Source: Rhizobiaceae bacterium (GTDB lineage: Bacteria; Pseudomonadota; Alphaproteobacteria; Rhizobiales; Rhizobiaceae). From it: a stretch of DNA of 64,000 nucleotides. The stretch lies in NCBI GenBank assembly GCA_025698895.1, contig JAILWO010000001.1:1585001-1649000 (forward strand), in the 5' to 3' direction. The position numbers and the translations under genes are program-made. Below are positions 53,617-62,993 of this stretch, piece by piece; position 1 is the stretch's first letter; every line of letters starts with the position of its first letter. Under the pieces are notes generated by a model, which saw only the letters and a program-made list of their open reading frames with translations, searched no databases and was not told the DNA's origin.

Positions 53617-53916
53617 TCAGCACACGCGGCGCGCCAGATCCTCCTGCAGGACGCGCGCGGCCGCGATCGAGCCGAGCTGTTCGGTCGGATCGGTGCCGAG
53701 CGGCGAGCGGCAGACGACGTGAAGGTCGGCCCGCGTCAGACCGATATCGGCCAGTTCCCAGTCGGACAGTTCGCCGAGCCGGTAGACGGCACGTCGGTTC
53801 CTGACGGCGCGCGACCAGGTCATGAGCGCGTTCGCCACGTTCGACGCCACGCGCTTGAAAAACGCGCCGCGCGTGGTGGCGGGTGCGAGCAGCGAGGTCT
53901 GGTCGAGCATGGTCAT
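53617..53916 (-). CDS. DUF1127 protein
   Basis: 99 residues. The C-terminal half has the DUF1127 motif NRRAVYRLGELSDWELADIGLTRADLHVV, an arginine-rich helix-turn-helix-like unit; small proteins with it have been linked to RNA turnover and phosphate or nitrogen responses in rhizobia and Agrobacterium. The N-terminus has a mixed helix with FFKRVASNVANALMTWSRAV. ATG 53916 is used; an ATG two codons later is possible. Divergent from the LysR gene, which may regulate it. Confidence 0.85.
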   Translation of the reverse strand: MTMLDQTSLLAPATTRGAFFKRVASNVANALMTWSRAVRNRRAVYRLGELSDWELADIGLTRADLHVVCRSPLGTDPTEQLGSIAAARVLQEDLARRVC

Positions 53917-54113
53917 GGCCGGTCTCCTTTGGTCGCCCTGCTGTGGACGATCGGATCGCCCGCGCCCACCCGAAACCCGCCGTCGCGGCCTTGGGAGGAT
54001 GCCGGAGGCGGATCGGGAGGGTGAAGCGGACGTTGCGGAAGCTACCCGCCGGCAATTGATTAATCCAACGAATGTTTCTAATCTTCAGCATCAAGCATTG
54101 TGATGGATCGACT

Positions 54114-55070
54114 ATGCCCGCGCCGCTCGACCTCGACCAGTTGCAGACATTCATCGCCATTGCCGATACCGGCAGCTTCACCAAGGCCGCCGATGGCGTG
54201 AACCGCACCCAGTCGGCCGTCTCCATGCAGATGCGGCGCCTGGAGGAGCGTATCGGCAAGCCGCTGTTCGAGAAGGATGGCCGCACGAACCGGCTGTCGG
54301 AGGAAGGCGAAAGGCTGCTGTCCTATGCGCGCCGCCTCATCCATCTCAATCGCGAGACGCTGGCCGCCTTCGACGACCGTGCGCTGGAGGGAACCGTGCG
54401 CATCGGCACGCCCGACGACTATGCCGACCGGTTCCTGCCAGAAATCATGGCGCGCTTTTCGCGCTCCAATCCGCGCGTGGAACTCACCGTGATCTGCGAG
54501 CCGACGCCGGGACTGGTCGAGCATGTCCGGCGTGGCCATATCGACCTGGCCATCATCACCCACAATGAGGCGCGCGGCATGTCGGAGGTCGTGCGGCGCG
54601 AGCCGCTTCTGTGGGTCGGTTCCGCCAATCACGCCACTCATGAGCAGGATCCGCTGCCAATGGCCTTCGGCCGGCCGAACTGCGTCTGGCGCCGCGCGGC
54701 CTGCGACGTGCTCGACGGTCAGGGGCGCGACTACCGCGTCCTGTTCACCAGCTTCTCGGCCACCGTCATCGCGGCCGCCGTGCTGTCGGGACTGGCGATA
54801 TCGGTCCTGCCCGAATGCGCTCTTAGGCCCGGCATGCGGGTGCTCGGCGAGGCGGACGGCTTCGGCGCGCTGCCAGATTGCCGGATCGGCCTTCTGCGGG
54901 GTCAGTCGAGCCGCCCGGACGTGGTCGAGGCGCTGGCCCGCCACATCACCGAAAGCCTCGACAACATTACCGTTCCCGTTGTCGAGGAGGCGGGGCAGTT
55001 CGACTTCGCCGGTGTCGCCTATGGGCGCGGCAAGCGGCTGAGGCCCAGCCATATCCTGCCGGGCTGGTAG
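54114..55070 (+). CDS. LysR-family transcriptional regulator (LrhA-like)
   Basis: 318 residues. Winged helix at ~5-65: [58 protein letters not shown]. The effector domain (~95-300) includes [21 protein letters not shown]. It matches the LrhA/HexA subgroup, which acts on motility and surface traits in other bacteria. ATG 54114 is preferred over an upstream ATG at 54072. The 197-bp spacer to the divergent DUF1127 gene is AT-rich near 54055-54105 and is where binding would be expected. Confidence 0.9.
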   Translation: MPAPLDLDQLQTFIAIADTGSFTKAADGVNRTQSAVSMQMRRLEERIGKPLFEKDGRTNRLSEEGERLLSYARRLIHLNRETLAAFDDRALEGTVRIGTPDDYADRFLPEIMARFSRSNPRVELTVICEPTPGLVEHVRRGHIDLAIITHNEARGMSEVVRREPLLWVGSANHATHEQDPLPMAFGRPNCVWRRAACDVLDGQGRDYRVLFTSFSATVIAAAVLSGLAISVLPECALRPGMRVLGEADGFGALPDCRIGLLRGQSSRPDVVEALARHITESLDNITVPVVEEAGQFDFAGVAYGRGKRLRPSHILPGW

Positions 55071-55108
55071 GTCTTGACGCGGCGCTCGCTTCGCGGTCCG
55101 GTCGCCCC

Positions 55109-56668
55109 ATGACGACGCCGGCCTTGCCCGATTCCCTCACCAACGCGGCCGAATACACGGTCTCGGAGATTTCTGTCGCGCTCAAGCGCACGGTCGAGGA
55201 CGCGTTCGGCCATGTGCGCGTGCGCGGCGAGATCTCCGGCTATCGTGGGCCGCACTCGTCCGGCCATGCCTATTTCGCGCTGAAGGACGAGCGGTCCCGG
55301 CTGGAAGCTGTGGTGTGGAGGGGGACCTTCGGCAAGCTGCGCTTCAAGCCCGAGGAAGGCATGGAGGTTATCGCGACAGGGCGGCTCACCACCTATCCCG
55401 GCTCATCGAAATACCAGATCGTCATCGACAATATCGAGCCGGCCGGCGCCGGCGCGCTGATGGCGCTTCTGGAGGAGCGCAAGCGCAAGCTGGCCGCCGA
55501 AGGCCTGTTCGACGCCGCGCGCAAGCGGCGCCTGCCTTACATGCCGCGCGTGGTCGGCGTGGTCACCTCGCCCACCGGCGCCGTCATCCGCGACATCATC
55601 CACCGCATCACCGACCGCTTCCCGCTGCATGTGATCGTCTGGCCGATCCGGGTGCAGGGCGAGACCTCCGGGCGCGAGGCCGCCGACGCGGTGGCGGGTT
55701 TCAACGCCATGTCCGAAGGCGGCCCGGTCGCCCGGCCCGACGTCATCATCGTGGCGCGCGGCGGCGGCAGCCTGGAGGACCTGTGGGGCTTCAACGACGA
55801 GGCTCTGGCACGCGCGGTCGCGGCCTCCACGATCCCGGTCATCTCCGCCGTCGGCCACGAGACGGACTGGACGCTGGTCGACCTGGCCGCGGATCTGCGC
55901 GCCCCGACGCCGACCGGCGCGGCCGAACTCGCGGTCCCCGTCAAGGCCGAGCTGGAGGCGACGCTCGCCGCGCTGGCCGCGCGGCTGCGCGGCTGCGTCG
56001 GCCGGTCCACCGACCGCAAGCGGGAAGCGCTGCGGGCGCTCGCTCGCGCCCTGCCGTCGGCCGACCAGCTTCTGGCCATGCCGCGCCGCCGCTTCGACGA
56101 GGCAGCCGGGCGGCTCGGCCGCGCGCTGGGCGAGAACACGGCGCGCAAGCGCGCCCGCTTCGCCGGCTTGCGGCTCAGGCCCGACACGCTCTTGCGTCGC
56201 TTCGCCGATGCGCGTCTGCGGCTCGACCGTACGGCGCAGCGGCTGCCGGCCTGCCACGCGAGGCTCGTGGAGGATCGCCGCCGCGCGCTGAGGGCAAGTG
56301 CGGCGCGCCTGTCCTGGCGGCCGATCGACAACCGGGTCAGGGCCGGCCGCGTATCGCTTGAGCGCGATCTGCGCCGTCTCGACAACGCGCTCGGCGCGAG
56401 GCTGGAGCGGCATCGCGCCGCTTTGGCGCAGGTCGAGCGCCTCATGGCGACGCTGTCCTACGAATCGGTCCTTCAGCGCGGCTATGTCGTCGTGCGCGAC
56501 GAGGAGGGCCGCGTGGTTTCGCGCGCCGGCGCCGTGAGAAGTGGCACGGCACTTGAACTGCAATTCGCCGACGACCGCGTGACCGCTGTTGCCGGCTCCG
56601 CGCCGGCCCGCCCGAAATCCGCCGTCTCGCCGAAAGGGCCGGACGAGCGTCAGGGCTCGCTGCTTTAG
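55109..56668 (+). CDS. xseA: Exodeoxyribonuclease VII large subunit
   Basis: 519 residues. The OB-fold DNA-binding domain (~10-110) includes [26 protein letters not shown]. The catalytic domain has [16 protein letters not shown] (~152), [17 protein letters not shown] (~212-228) and [26 protein letters not shown] (~249-274), then a long Arg-rich coiled coil and a C-terminal [17 protein letters not shown]. It degrades single-stranded DNA with XseB, which is not in this window. Start ATG 55109; the upstream frame is inside the LysR gene. Confidence 0.95.
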   Translation: MTTPALPDSLTNAAEYTVSEISVALKRTVEDAFGHVRVRGEISGYRGPHSSGHAYFALKDERSRLEAVVWRGTFGKLRFKPEEGMEVIATGRLTTYPGSSKYQIVIDNIEPAGAGALMALLEERKRKLAAEGLFDAARKRRLPYMPRVVGVVTSPTGAVIRDIIHRITDRFPLHVIVWPIRVQGETSGREAADAVAGFNAMSEGGPVARPDVIIVARGGGSLEDLWGFNDEALARAVAASTIPVISAVGHETDWTLVDLAADLRAPTPTGAAELAVPVKAELEATLAALAARLRGCVGRSTDRKREALRALARALPSADQLLAMPRRRFDEAAGRLGRALGENTARKRARFAGLRLRPDTLLRRFADARLRLDRTAQRLPACHARLVEDRRRALRASAARLSWRPIDNRVRAGRVSLERDLRRLDNALGARLERHRAALAQVERLMATLSYESVLQRGYVVVRDEEGRVVSRAGAVRSGTALELQFADDRVTAVAGSAPARPKSAVSPKGPDERQGSLL

Positions 56669-56694
56669 CCGAACAAGGGCGCCTTTCCCCAAGC

Positions 56695-57660
56695 ATGGGA
56701 ACGCCGCGGCCGTTGCCCCGCCCGCCGGATGCGTATAGACCCCGCACGCCCAAGGGAGCGACCTCTCGCGATCCCCGGAGTTCTGGTTTGCGCTACCTTC
56801 TGATCTGCCTGTTCATCGTCTCGCTTCTCATTCCGGTTCTGGCCGTCGAATGGCTGTTTACAGCCATCGGCAGCGGCCTGTCTGTTACCGACACGCGCGG
56901 CGCCGGTCAGGTGTCGCTCTTCGTCATCGTGCTTGCGATGGTGATGGCCTATGCGAAATTCGTGGCGGGCGAGGAGCCGCTCGGCTTCTTCGGCCGCTAC
57001 CTTCGCGAGTGGAAGCGCGCTCTGGCCGGCTTCGCCGTCGCGCTTCTGTTCGCCTCGCTGGTCGTGTTGGCGGGTTATCTCGGTTTCGCCGCCATGGGCA
57101 GCGTCGGCTGGTCCGAGGCCGGCTTCGCCGCGATGAGCTGGAAGATAGCCGAACGAACGGTCGTGGCGTTGTTCGTGGTGGTGGTGCTGGCCACTTCGGA
57201 GGAAATCCTCTTTCGCGTCTTCCTGATGCGCTATCTGCGCTGGAACACCACCATCCCGGTCACCATCGCCGCAGTGGTCTTTTCCTCGCTTGTCTTCGCC
57301 GCCGTTCACAATTTGACCGACCCGCTCGCCTGGTTCACACCCGAGCAGTTCCCTCTCTTCGTCGGCCTGTTCATCCTCGGCGTGCTCCTGTGCGTGACCT
57401 ATCTCGTCACCGGCTCCTTCCTGTGCGCGGTCGGCATCCATGCCGGCCTGCTCGGCTCCAAGGTGTTCCTGCGCAAGACGAACCTGGTCGAGGTCGATCC
57501 GCAGGCGCTGTTTCTTCAGGACAGCTACGATCTGCGCATGTCGCCCATCGTCTGGGGCGTCTTCGCCGGCATGGCGGTCGCCATCCTGCTTGCCCGCCAC
57601 TGGCTTTATCCGCGCTTCGCCATCGAGCGCCCGGTCGTCAGCCAGGCGCATCGGGGTTGA
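56695..57660 (+). CDS. CPBP-family intramembrane glutamic endopeptidase
   Basis: 321 residues, about eight membrane segments. The ABI/CPBP motifs are present: SEEILFRVFLMRYL with the catalytic Glu pair (~168), VFAAVHNL with the first His (~204) and GIHAGLLGSK with the second His (~248). Relatives process prenylated or other membrane proteins. A basic ~30-residue N-terminus precedes the first helix; an internal TTG near 56788 is an alternative start. Follows xseA by 26 bp on the same strand. The target is unknown. Confidence 0.85.
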   Translation: MGTPRPLPRPPDAYRPRTPKGATSRDPRSSGLRYLLICLFIVSLLIPVLAVEWLFTAIGSGLSVTDTRGAGQVSLFVIVLAMVMAYAKFVAGEEPLGFFGRYLREWKRALAGFAVALLFASLVVLAGYLGFAAMGSVGWSEAGFAAMSWKIAERTVVALFVVVVLATSEEILFRVFLMRYLRWNTTIPVTIAAVVFSSLVFAAVHNLTDPLAWFTPEQFPLFVGLFILGVLLCVTYLVTGSFLCAVGIHAGLLGSKVFLRKTNLVEVDPQALFLQDSYDLRMSPIVWGVFAGMAVAILLARHWLYPRFAIERPVVSQAHRG

Positions 57661-57673
57661 ACCATGAAAGGCT

Positions 57674-58309
57674 CTATGACCCGGCGCTCGGATGCCAGAC
57701 GGGCCGATAGCCGTTGCGCAACGTGTCGACTGTCGCGGCCGGCGTGAGAAGCCGGATCGGGTCCCTGCCGTCAACCGCGCCGGGTTCAGCACTGCGATAG
57801 CCGGTCCAGCTCCATTCCAGCAGGCGGCCGTCGCGCACGGCGAAAGCCTTGTCGGCGACGGCGATCACGGCGCCGTCTGGCAGGCGGCTGACTTCGTCCG
57901 CCTCCAGCCATACGGAGTCGGCCCCCGTTGCCGGTCGCTGCGCATGCAGGATCCCGTCCATCTGCCCGGCCTTCGCCGGACCGGCTGGAAAGCACCGCGC
58001 GAAGTCCGTCGCGGCCCGCCGGCGGCAGAAGAAGCAGGGCCGGTGTCCGGCCGCCAGCGCGGTCACCTCGTCGAGGAAGAACAGTTCCGTCCAGCCCGCC
58101 CGCCCCGAAAGAGCCGTGAGCCCCATCACGTCGCGGCGGCGTCCGTCGAGGTCGAGCCGGCACACGATCCAGGCCTTTGTCGTCCAGCGGCGACCGGTCA
58201 GCGTCTTCGTCCCGGGGTCGTGGATCACACCGCGATTGCCGGTGAACAGGCCCCGCGCGCGGTTCCGATGGATCGCGCCGAAGGGGTCCACGCGGTTTTG
58301 AAGCGGCAT
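57674..58309 (-). CDS. Conserved hypothetical protein with Ada-like Cys-x2-Cys motif
   Basis: 211 residues from ATG 58309; the frame runs further upstream but is unconserved there. RNRARGLFTGNRGVIHDPGTKTL and RRWTTKAWIVCRLDLDGRRRDV open the protein. ELFFLDEVTALAAGHRPCFFCRRR (~88-111) strongly resembles the second half of the Ada methylphosphotriester zinc site (AAGxRPCKRCRP); a Cys near residue 53 could be a third ligand. No methyltransferase or helix-turn-helix domain follows. I recall similar unannotated proteins in rhizobia. Zinc binding and nucleic-acid contact are inferences. Confidence 0.65.
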   Translation of the reverse strand: MPLQNRVDPFGAIHRNRARGLFTGNRGVIHDPGTKTLTGRRWTTKAWIVCRLDLDGRRRDVMGLTALSGRAGWTELFFLDEVTALAAGHRPCFFCRRRAATDFARCFPAGPAKAGQMDGILHAQRPATGADSVWLEADEVSRLPDGAVIAVADKAFAVRDGRLLEWSWTGYRSAEPGAVDGRDPIRLLTPAATVDTLRNGYRPVWHPSAGS

Positions 58310-58362
58310 CGGCCATCCTTGCGATCGCGACACGCCTTGGCTCGTCCAGTCGCGGCAGCCGT

Positions 58363-58983
58363 TCAGTCCCAGATATGCACGTCCTCGCCGTCCTCGCGCA
58401 GGCGCGCGGCGCGTTCGTTGATGAAATCCTGGAAGTGCATGTCCGCATGCGCGCCGCTCGCCACGTAATCGAACATCGAGGCGAAGTGGAAAGGCTTGAA
58501 ATAGCCGGGCATCGTCGCCGCCACGGCCGTGTTGGCCGGCCGGCCGGCGGGATCGGCATCCTTGGCCAGGAAGATCAGGGTCGGCGTGAACACCACGCCC
58601 CATTTTCGCGCCAGGTCCCGTTCGGGCAGCGCCTCGCCATCCGTGTCGGTGACTTCCCGGCTGCCGCGCAGGTCGAGCTGCAATACGTCGAAATTCTCCT
58701 GAACCGCGGCCACGATCTTCGGGTCGCGCAGATTGACCTGGTGCATCTCGCGGCAATAGGGGCAGCCGGCCTGTTCGAAGATGACGACAAGACCCTTTCC
58801 CTCGGCCTGGGCGGTCTCGAGATCCTCGCCGATGTCGAGGAAGGATTGCACGAACCAGTCCTGCACATGCAGCCCGTCATCGCCGATTCGCGGTTCGGGA
58901 AGGCGGTCCGCCGCCTCCTGTGCGTGGGCGACGGGTGCGATCGCCAGAAGCAGGCAGGCCGCGGCGGCGACGAAACGTTGCAT
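58363..58983 (-). CDS. Periplasmic thioredoxin-like protein (SoxW-type)
   Basis: 206 residues. A signal peptide lies at ~1-21 (FVAAAACLLLAIAPVAHA). The thioredoxin fold begins near 60 with GLVVIFEQAGCPYCREMHQVN, whose CPYC pair is redox-active, and continues to a cis-Pro region VVFTPTLIFL (~133). It probably reduces or isomerises disulfides of exported proteins; SoxW-like members work near sulfur or cytochrome systems, but none is adjacent. ATG 58983 is preferred over 59022 because it directly starts the signal peptide. Confidence 0.85.
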   Translation of the reverse strand: MQRFVAAAACLLLAIAPVAHAQEAADRLPEPRIGDDGLHVQDWFVQSFLDIGEDLETAQAEGKGLVVIFEQAGCPYCREMHQVNLRDPKIVAAVQENFDVLQLDLRGSREVTDTDGEALPERDLARKWGVVFTPTLIFLAKDADPAGRPANTAVAATMPGYFKPFHFASMFDYVASGAHADMHFQDFINERAARLREDGEDVHIWD

Positions 58984-59184
58984 TCCTGTCACGGCGCGAA
59001 GTTCCTGTGTGAAGCCCGTCACCGACCCATATCATTTTTCAGGGTCTTGTCCTATAGAGCCGCGCCGGCCCCGACCGGGGCACGCGGATCATCCTGGAAC
59101 CATTCGCGGCAACTGGCCGTTTGGAACTCGAAACCGAACGGTAACCACATTTCTTGTAAGGGACGCAAAGACCGGGGCCTGGAC

Positions 59185-59325
59185 ATGACACCGATTAGAG
59201 CCGCACTGCTATCCCTTTTCATGATGTCGGGCATCGCCTTCTGGGGCGTCGGAATCTATGCCGCTTCGGCCACCAACGGCTACGTCGCCGTAGACGGCTA
59301 CGGCGTCAGCGCCCCGGACAGATAG
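59185..59325 (+). CDS. Small single-helix membrane or exported protein
   Basis: 46 residues: a basic start, one hydrophobic helix (ALLSLFMMSGIAFWGVGIYAA, ~7-27) and a short polar tail (TNGYVAVDGYGVSAPDR). No strong ribosome site (GGCCTGGAC only). Coding is plausible from its sharp amphiphilic pattern and its position in an otherwise empty 200-bp gap. No family recognised; it could be a periplasmic-facing peptide. Confidence 0.4.
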   Translation: MTPIRAALLSLFMMSGIAFWGVGIYAASATNGYVAVDGYGVSAPDR

Positions 59326-59340
59326 TCGAAAGCGGCTGGT

Positions 59341-60102
59341 CTATCCCGGCCAGTCCGCGTCTCCCTCCACCGTCATCACCCGCAGGTCCGTTCCTTCCAG
59401 CGCCACGGCCGACAGTCGTCCGCTGAAATAGGCGCCCGTGTCGACATTGATGCGGTTGGGCTTCGGCTCGACCTGGTTGACCGGCGTGTGGCCGTGTACG
59501 ATCACCTTCGGCAGCGCCTTGGTGTGGCGCAGGAAGTCGTTGCGAATCCAGGCGAGGTCGTCGGGCGACTGGTCGGCGAGAGCGACGCCGGGACGAATCC
59601 CGGCATGGCAGAAGAAATAGTCCCCGATCTCCGTCGAATAGGGCAGCGTCTCGATGAACGCACGATGCGCGGCCGGTACGGCCGACACGAGGGCGGCGTG
59701 GCTGGCCCCCAGTGCCGCGAGACTGCCGGTGTCGAGATCGACGCCGTAGGAGGCCGCCGTCTCACGGCCGCCGAAATTGACGAACAGGCCTTCTTTGTCG
59801 GGTGCCGCGAGAAAGTCGAGGAACGCCACGTCGTGATTGCCGCGGAGCGCGATATGCCGGTCGTCCCGCCCGCTCGCCTCGATCAGGAAGTCGACGACGC
59901 CGGCCGAATCGGCACCCCGGTCGACATAGTCTCCGAGATAGACGACCCGCCAGTCGGCCGGCCGGTCGTGCTCGATCTCGTCTTCGATCTTGCGGCCAAG
60001 CGCCCACAGCAAGTCCAGCCGCCCGTGCACGTCGCCCACGGCATAGATGCGCATCCCGTCCGGCGCGCGCGCCGTCCCCAGCGTCACGGTCTTCTTCTTC
60101 AA
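59341..60102 (-). CDS. PPP-family metallophosphatase
   Basis: 253 residues from TTG 60102, which lies 4 bp past the lutC stop with GGTGGGCGG upstream; GTG 60087 and ATG 60054 are alternatives. Metal-binding motifs are complete: GDVHGR, GDYVDRG, RGNHD (~78), FFCHAG (~160) and HGHTPVNQ (~205), the calcineurin-like PPP pattern of PrpA/ApaH-type enzymes. It may dephosphorylate phosphoproteins or dinucleoside polyphosphates. Position suggests read-through from lutABC. Confidence 0.85.
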   Translation of the reverse strand: MKKKTVTLGTARAPDGMRIYAVGDVHGRLDLLWALGRKIEDEIEHDRPADWRVVYLGDYVDRGADSAGVVDFLIEASGRDDRHIALRGNHDVAFLDFLAAPDKEGLFVNFGGRETAASYGVDLDTGSLAALGASHAALVSAVPAAHRAFIETLPYSTEIGDYFFCHAGIRPGVALADQSPDDLAWIRNDFLRHTKALPKVIVHGHTPVNQVEPKPNRINVDTGAYFSGRLSAVALEGTDLRVMTVEGDADWPG

Positions 60103-60106
60103 AGCA

Positions 60107-60781
60107 CTATCCGCCCACCACGATGATGTGGAGCGCGCGCGGACCATGCGCGCCGAGCAGCAGCTTCTGCTCGATGTCGCCCGACCGAGACGGTCCCGAT
60201 ATGAGATTCACCGTTCGCGGCATGGTTGCGCCGTTCCTGTCCACCCTGACCGCTGCTAGCGCGGATTCGAGGTCGCCGGCAATGTCGGCGGCGTCGATGA
60301 CGACGATGTGATGTTCCGGCAGGAAATTGATCGTCGTCGGGTTCGCTGTGCCGGAAGTCAGCACCAGCGTGCCTGTCTCCGCCACGCCGGCCGTGGCGTG
60401 GCTCAGTCCCGCCTCGTCGTCGCCGTCCGACGGCCCCGACCTGACCTCCAGCGATTTCAGCGCCGACCAGGGCATTGATGCCAGACGCTCGTCCGCGCCC
60501 ATGCGGATCGTCGCCGGCAGGTTCTTCGACCTGAGGTAGCCGGCGACGGCCTTCGGCACCGCGTCCGGCGACTTCACCCGCTGGACCGTCGCCTGTATCT
60601 TTTCGGCCTGTTCGCAAAACAGCGCCGTGCGCGCCTTCGCGTCGAGCTGGCCTCGCGCGGGGATGACGCCTCTGGGAGCCTCCGAAAGCCTGCGCCCCAC
60701 GGCTGCCCGGCGCGCGCCGTCGTCACCCGTGGCGTCGAGCGATTGGCGGATGCGCGACAGGATCGCCTCGCGCGCGCTCAT
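60107..60781 (-). CDS. lutC: Lactate utilization protein LutC
   Basis: 224 residues of the LUD domain family. SAREAILSRIRQSL starts it, and the core LSHATAGVAETGTLVLTSG, then INFLPEHHIVVI (~135-170) plus SGPSRSGDIEQKLLLGAHGPR (~195-215) are typical. LutABC together oxidise L-lactate to pyruvate through iron-sulfur centres. Its ATG overlaps the lutB stop (ATGA), so translation is coupled. Confidence 0.93.
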   Translation of the reverse strand: MSAREAILSRIRQSLDATGDDGARRAAVGRRLSEAPRGVIPARGQLDAKARTALFCEQAEKIQATVQRVKSPDAVPKAVAGYLRSKNLPATIRMGADERLASMPWSALKSLEVRSGPSDGDDEAGLSHATAGVAETGTLVLTSGTANPTTINFLPEHHIVVIDAADIAGDLESALAAVRVDRNGATMPRTVNLISGPSRSGDIEQKLLLGAHGPRALHIIVVGG

Positions 60782-62214
60782 GTCCGCGCCTCCTGGCGCA
60801 GCGTGTCGCGATCGCGCCACTGCTGCAGGAAGGTGCGGCCTTGCGGCGAGGGCAGGTCGCGATGTTTCGTCCAGCCGCCCGCCAGCGGCAGGGTCCCGAA
60901 CGACCCTTTCCTGCGGCCGAACAGGGAAAGCAGGGGTATGCCGATCGACGCGCCCAGCCGGTATAGCGACGGCCGGCGCGCGAAGAAGGCCCAGAAGCCG
61001 AGGCCCCAGCGTTGGGTGGCCGGATTCAATCCGCGCTCGAACTCGCGCTCGCGCCAGTGCCGCATCATCCTGGGCAGGGGGATGCGCATCGGGCAGACCG
61101 CCTCGCAGCGCCCGCAGAAGGTCGAGGCGTTGGGCAGATGCCCGCTCTTGTCGACGCCGATGAGCGACGGTGTCAGCACCGCGCCCATCGGGCCTGGATA
61201 GACCCATCCATACGCATGCCCGCCGACCGTGTGATAGACCGGACAGTGGTTCATGCACGCGCCGCAGCGGATGCATCGCAGCATGTCCTGGAACTCGGTG
61301 CCGAGCATCGACGACCGGCCATTGTCGAGCAGCACGACGTGATACTCTTCGGGACCGTCCGGATCTCCTTCCTGCCGGGGCCCGGTCGAGAGGGTCGTGT
61401 AGACGCTCATGTCCTGGCCGGTGGCCGAGCGGGCCAGCACGCGCAGGATCTGCGCCGCGTCGTTGAGCGTCGGCACGATCTTTTCGATCGACGCCACCAC
61501 GACATGCACCCTCGGCAGCACCTGGGTGAGGTCGCCATTGCCTTCATTGGTGACGATCATCGAGGTGCCGGTTTCGGCGACGAGGAAGTTGGCGCCGGTG
61601 ATCCCGACATCGGCCTCGAAATATTGGGCTCTCAGCACGCGCCGCGCCTCGGCCAGCAGCGATTCCGGCTCGCTGAGGTCACGCGCCACCGGCAGATGGT
61701 CGTGCACCCGGCGGAAATCCTCCTCGACCTGCTCCTTGTTGAGATGCACGGCCGGCGCGATGATATGGCTCGGATGCTCGCCGCGAAGCTGGATGATGTA
61801 TTCGCCGAGATCGGTCTCGACCGGCCTGATGCCGTTTCCTTCCAGGAAGTCGTTGAGCTCGATCTCCTCGGTGATCATCGACTTGCCCTTGGTGACGGTG
61901 CGGGCGCCCACCGCGCGGCAGATGTCCAGGATGATGCCGCGCGCGTCCTCGGCGGTGGCCGCCCAGTGCACATGGCCGCCCGACGCCTTCACCTTGGTCT
62001 CGTAGGCCTCCAGATAGAGGTCGAGACTGGCCAGCGCATGGTCCTTGATGGCCTTGGCCTCGTCACGCAGCCGGTCGAACTCCGGCAGCGCGTCCATCGC
62101 CTTGCGTCGCTTGTCGATGAAGCCGGCGCGTACATTGCCGAGCGCCTTCTGGAGCTGGACGTCGGCCAGCGCGCCACGGGCATTCTGCTTGAAGGCCGGA
62201 GAGGTGACCTGCAT
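60778..62214 (-). CDS. lutB: Iron-sulfur lactate utilization protein LutB
   Basis: 478 residues. The LUD-type N-terminal half includes VTKGKSMITEEIELNDFLE and FLVAETGTSMIVTNEGNGDLT. Two 4Fe-4S motifs follow, CIRCGACMNHCPVY (~310) and CGRCEAVCPMRIPLPRMM (~362), then a C-terminal segment. It carries electrons from lactate oxidation, probably to the quinone pool. Start ATG 62214 overlaps the lutA stop. The longer upstream frame lies inside lutA. Confidence 0.95.
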   Translation of the reverse strand: MQVTSPAFKQNARGALADVQLQKALGNVRAGFIDKRRKAMDALPEFDRLRDEAKAIKDHALASLDLYLEAYETKVKASGGHVHWAATAEDARGIILDICRAVGARTVTKGKSMITEEIELNDFLEGNGIRPVETDLGEYIIQLRGEHPSHIIAPAVHLNKEQVEEDFRRVHDHLPVARDLSEPESLLAEARRVLRAQYFEADVGITGANFLVAETGTSMIVTNEGNGDLTQVLPRVHVVVASIEKIVPTLNDAAQILRVLARSATGQDMSVYTTLSTGPRQEGDPDGPEEYHVVLLDNGRSSMLGTEFQDMLRCIRCGACMNHCPVYHTVGGHAYGWVYPGPMGAVLTPSLIGVDKSGHLPNASTFCGRCEAVCPMRIPLPRMMRHWREREFERGLNPATQRWGLGFWAFFARRPSLYRLGASIGIPLLSLFGRRKGSFGTLPLAGGWTKHRDLPSPQGRTFLQQWRDRDTLRQEART

Positions 62215-62993
62215 CAGCGCCCGCCTTTCCCGATCGGCGGCTCGTCGGTCATGCCCGCCAGCACCTCGGCCACGTGCCTTGCCTCGACCCCGGAGCCCTG
62301 GCGGGACAGCTTGCCCGCCATGTTCATCAGGCAGCCGAGATCGCCCGCCAGCAGCGTTTCGGCCCCGGCCTCGCGGATGGTCTCGGTCTTCTTCTCGACG
62401 ATGGCGTTGGATATGTCTGGATATTTGACGCAGAACGTGCCGCCGAAGCCGCAGCACACGTCCGGGTCCCGCATTTCGCGCATCGTCAGCCCTTCGACCG
62501 ATGCGAGCAGGGCCCGCGGCTGAGCGGAGATGCCGAGTTCGCGCAGGCCCGAGCAGGAATCGTGATAGGTCACGCTGCCATCGTGGCGGGCGGCGACCGA
62601 TGTCACCTTCATCTCGTCGGCGAGAAAGGAAACGAGTTCGTGCACCTTCGCCGCGAAGGCCTCGGTGCGCTTCTCCCAGGTCGGGTCGCCCCTGAACAGG
62701 CCCGGATAATGCTTCTTCAGCATGCCCGCGCAGGAACCCGACGGCGCGACGACATAGTCGTAGCCCTCGAAGGCGCGGATCGTGTTCTCGGCGATCGCGC
62801 GCGTGTCGGCGCGGTCGCCCGAATTGTAGGCCGGCTGGCCGCAACAGGTCTGCGTCATCGGCACATCCACCTCGCAACCGGCCGCCTCGATCAGCTTCAC
62901 GGCCGAGAAGCCGACGACCGGCCGGAACAGGTCCACCAGGCAGGTGACGAACAGCCCCACGCGCGGCTTTCTCGTTTCTTCCGTCGCGTTCAA
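62214..62993 (-). CDS. lutA: (Fe-S)-binding lactate oxidase subunit LutA
   Basis: 259 residues. It has two CCG domains: TQTCCGQPAYNSGDRA (~47) and DVCCGFGGTFCVKYPDIS (~173), the ligands for a non-cubane or 4Fe-4S centre as in GlcF/HdrB. The start is TTG 62993, 8 bp after AAGGAG and overlapping the regulator's stop (TTGA); no internal ATG fits the conserved N-terminus RVGLFVTCLVDLFRP. First structural gene of lutABC, coupled to its regulator. Confidence 0.93.
   Translation of the reverse strand: MNATEETRKPRVGLFVTCLVDLFRPVVGFSAVKLIEAAGCEVDVPMTQTCCGQPAYNSGDRADTRAIAENTIRAFEGYDYVVAPSGSCAGMLKKHYPGLFRGDPTWEKRTEAFAAKVHELVSFLADEMKVTSVAARHDGSVTYHDSCSGLRELGISAQPRALLASVEGLTMREMRDPDVCCGFGGTFCVKYPDISNAIVEKKTETIREAGAETLLAGDLGCLMNMAGKLSRQGSGVEARHVAEVLAGMTDEPPIGKGGR

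Noticed and set aside
57674-58756. Longer start of the Ada-like protein reaching into the thioredoxin gene
   Set aside because: The extra ~150 residues are an out-of-frame reading of the thioredoxin-like gene on the same strand and look like a shadow; the conserved-looking part starts at ATG 58309.
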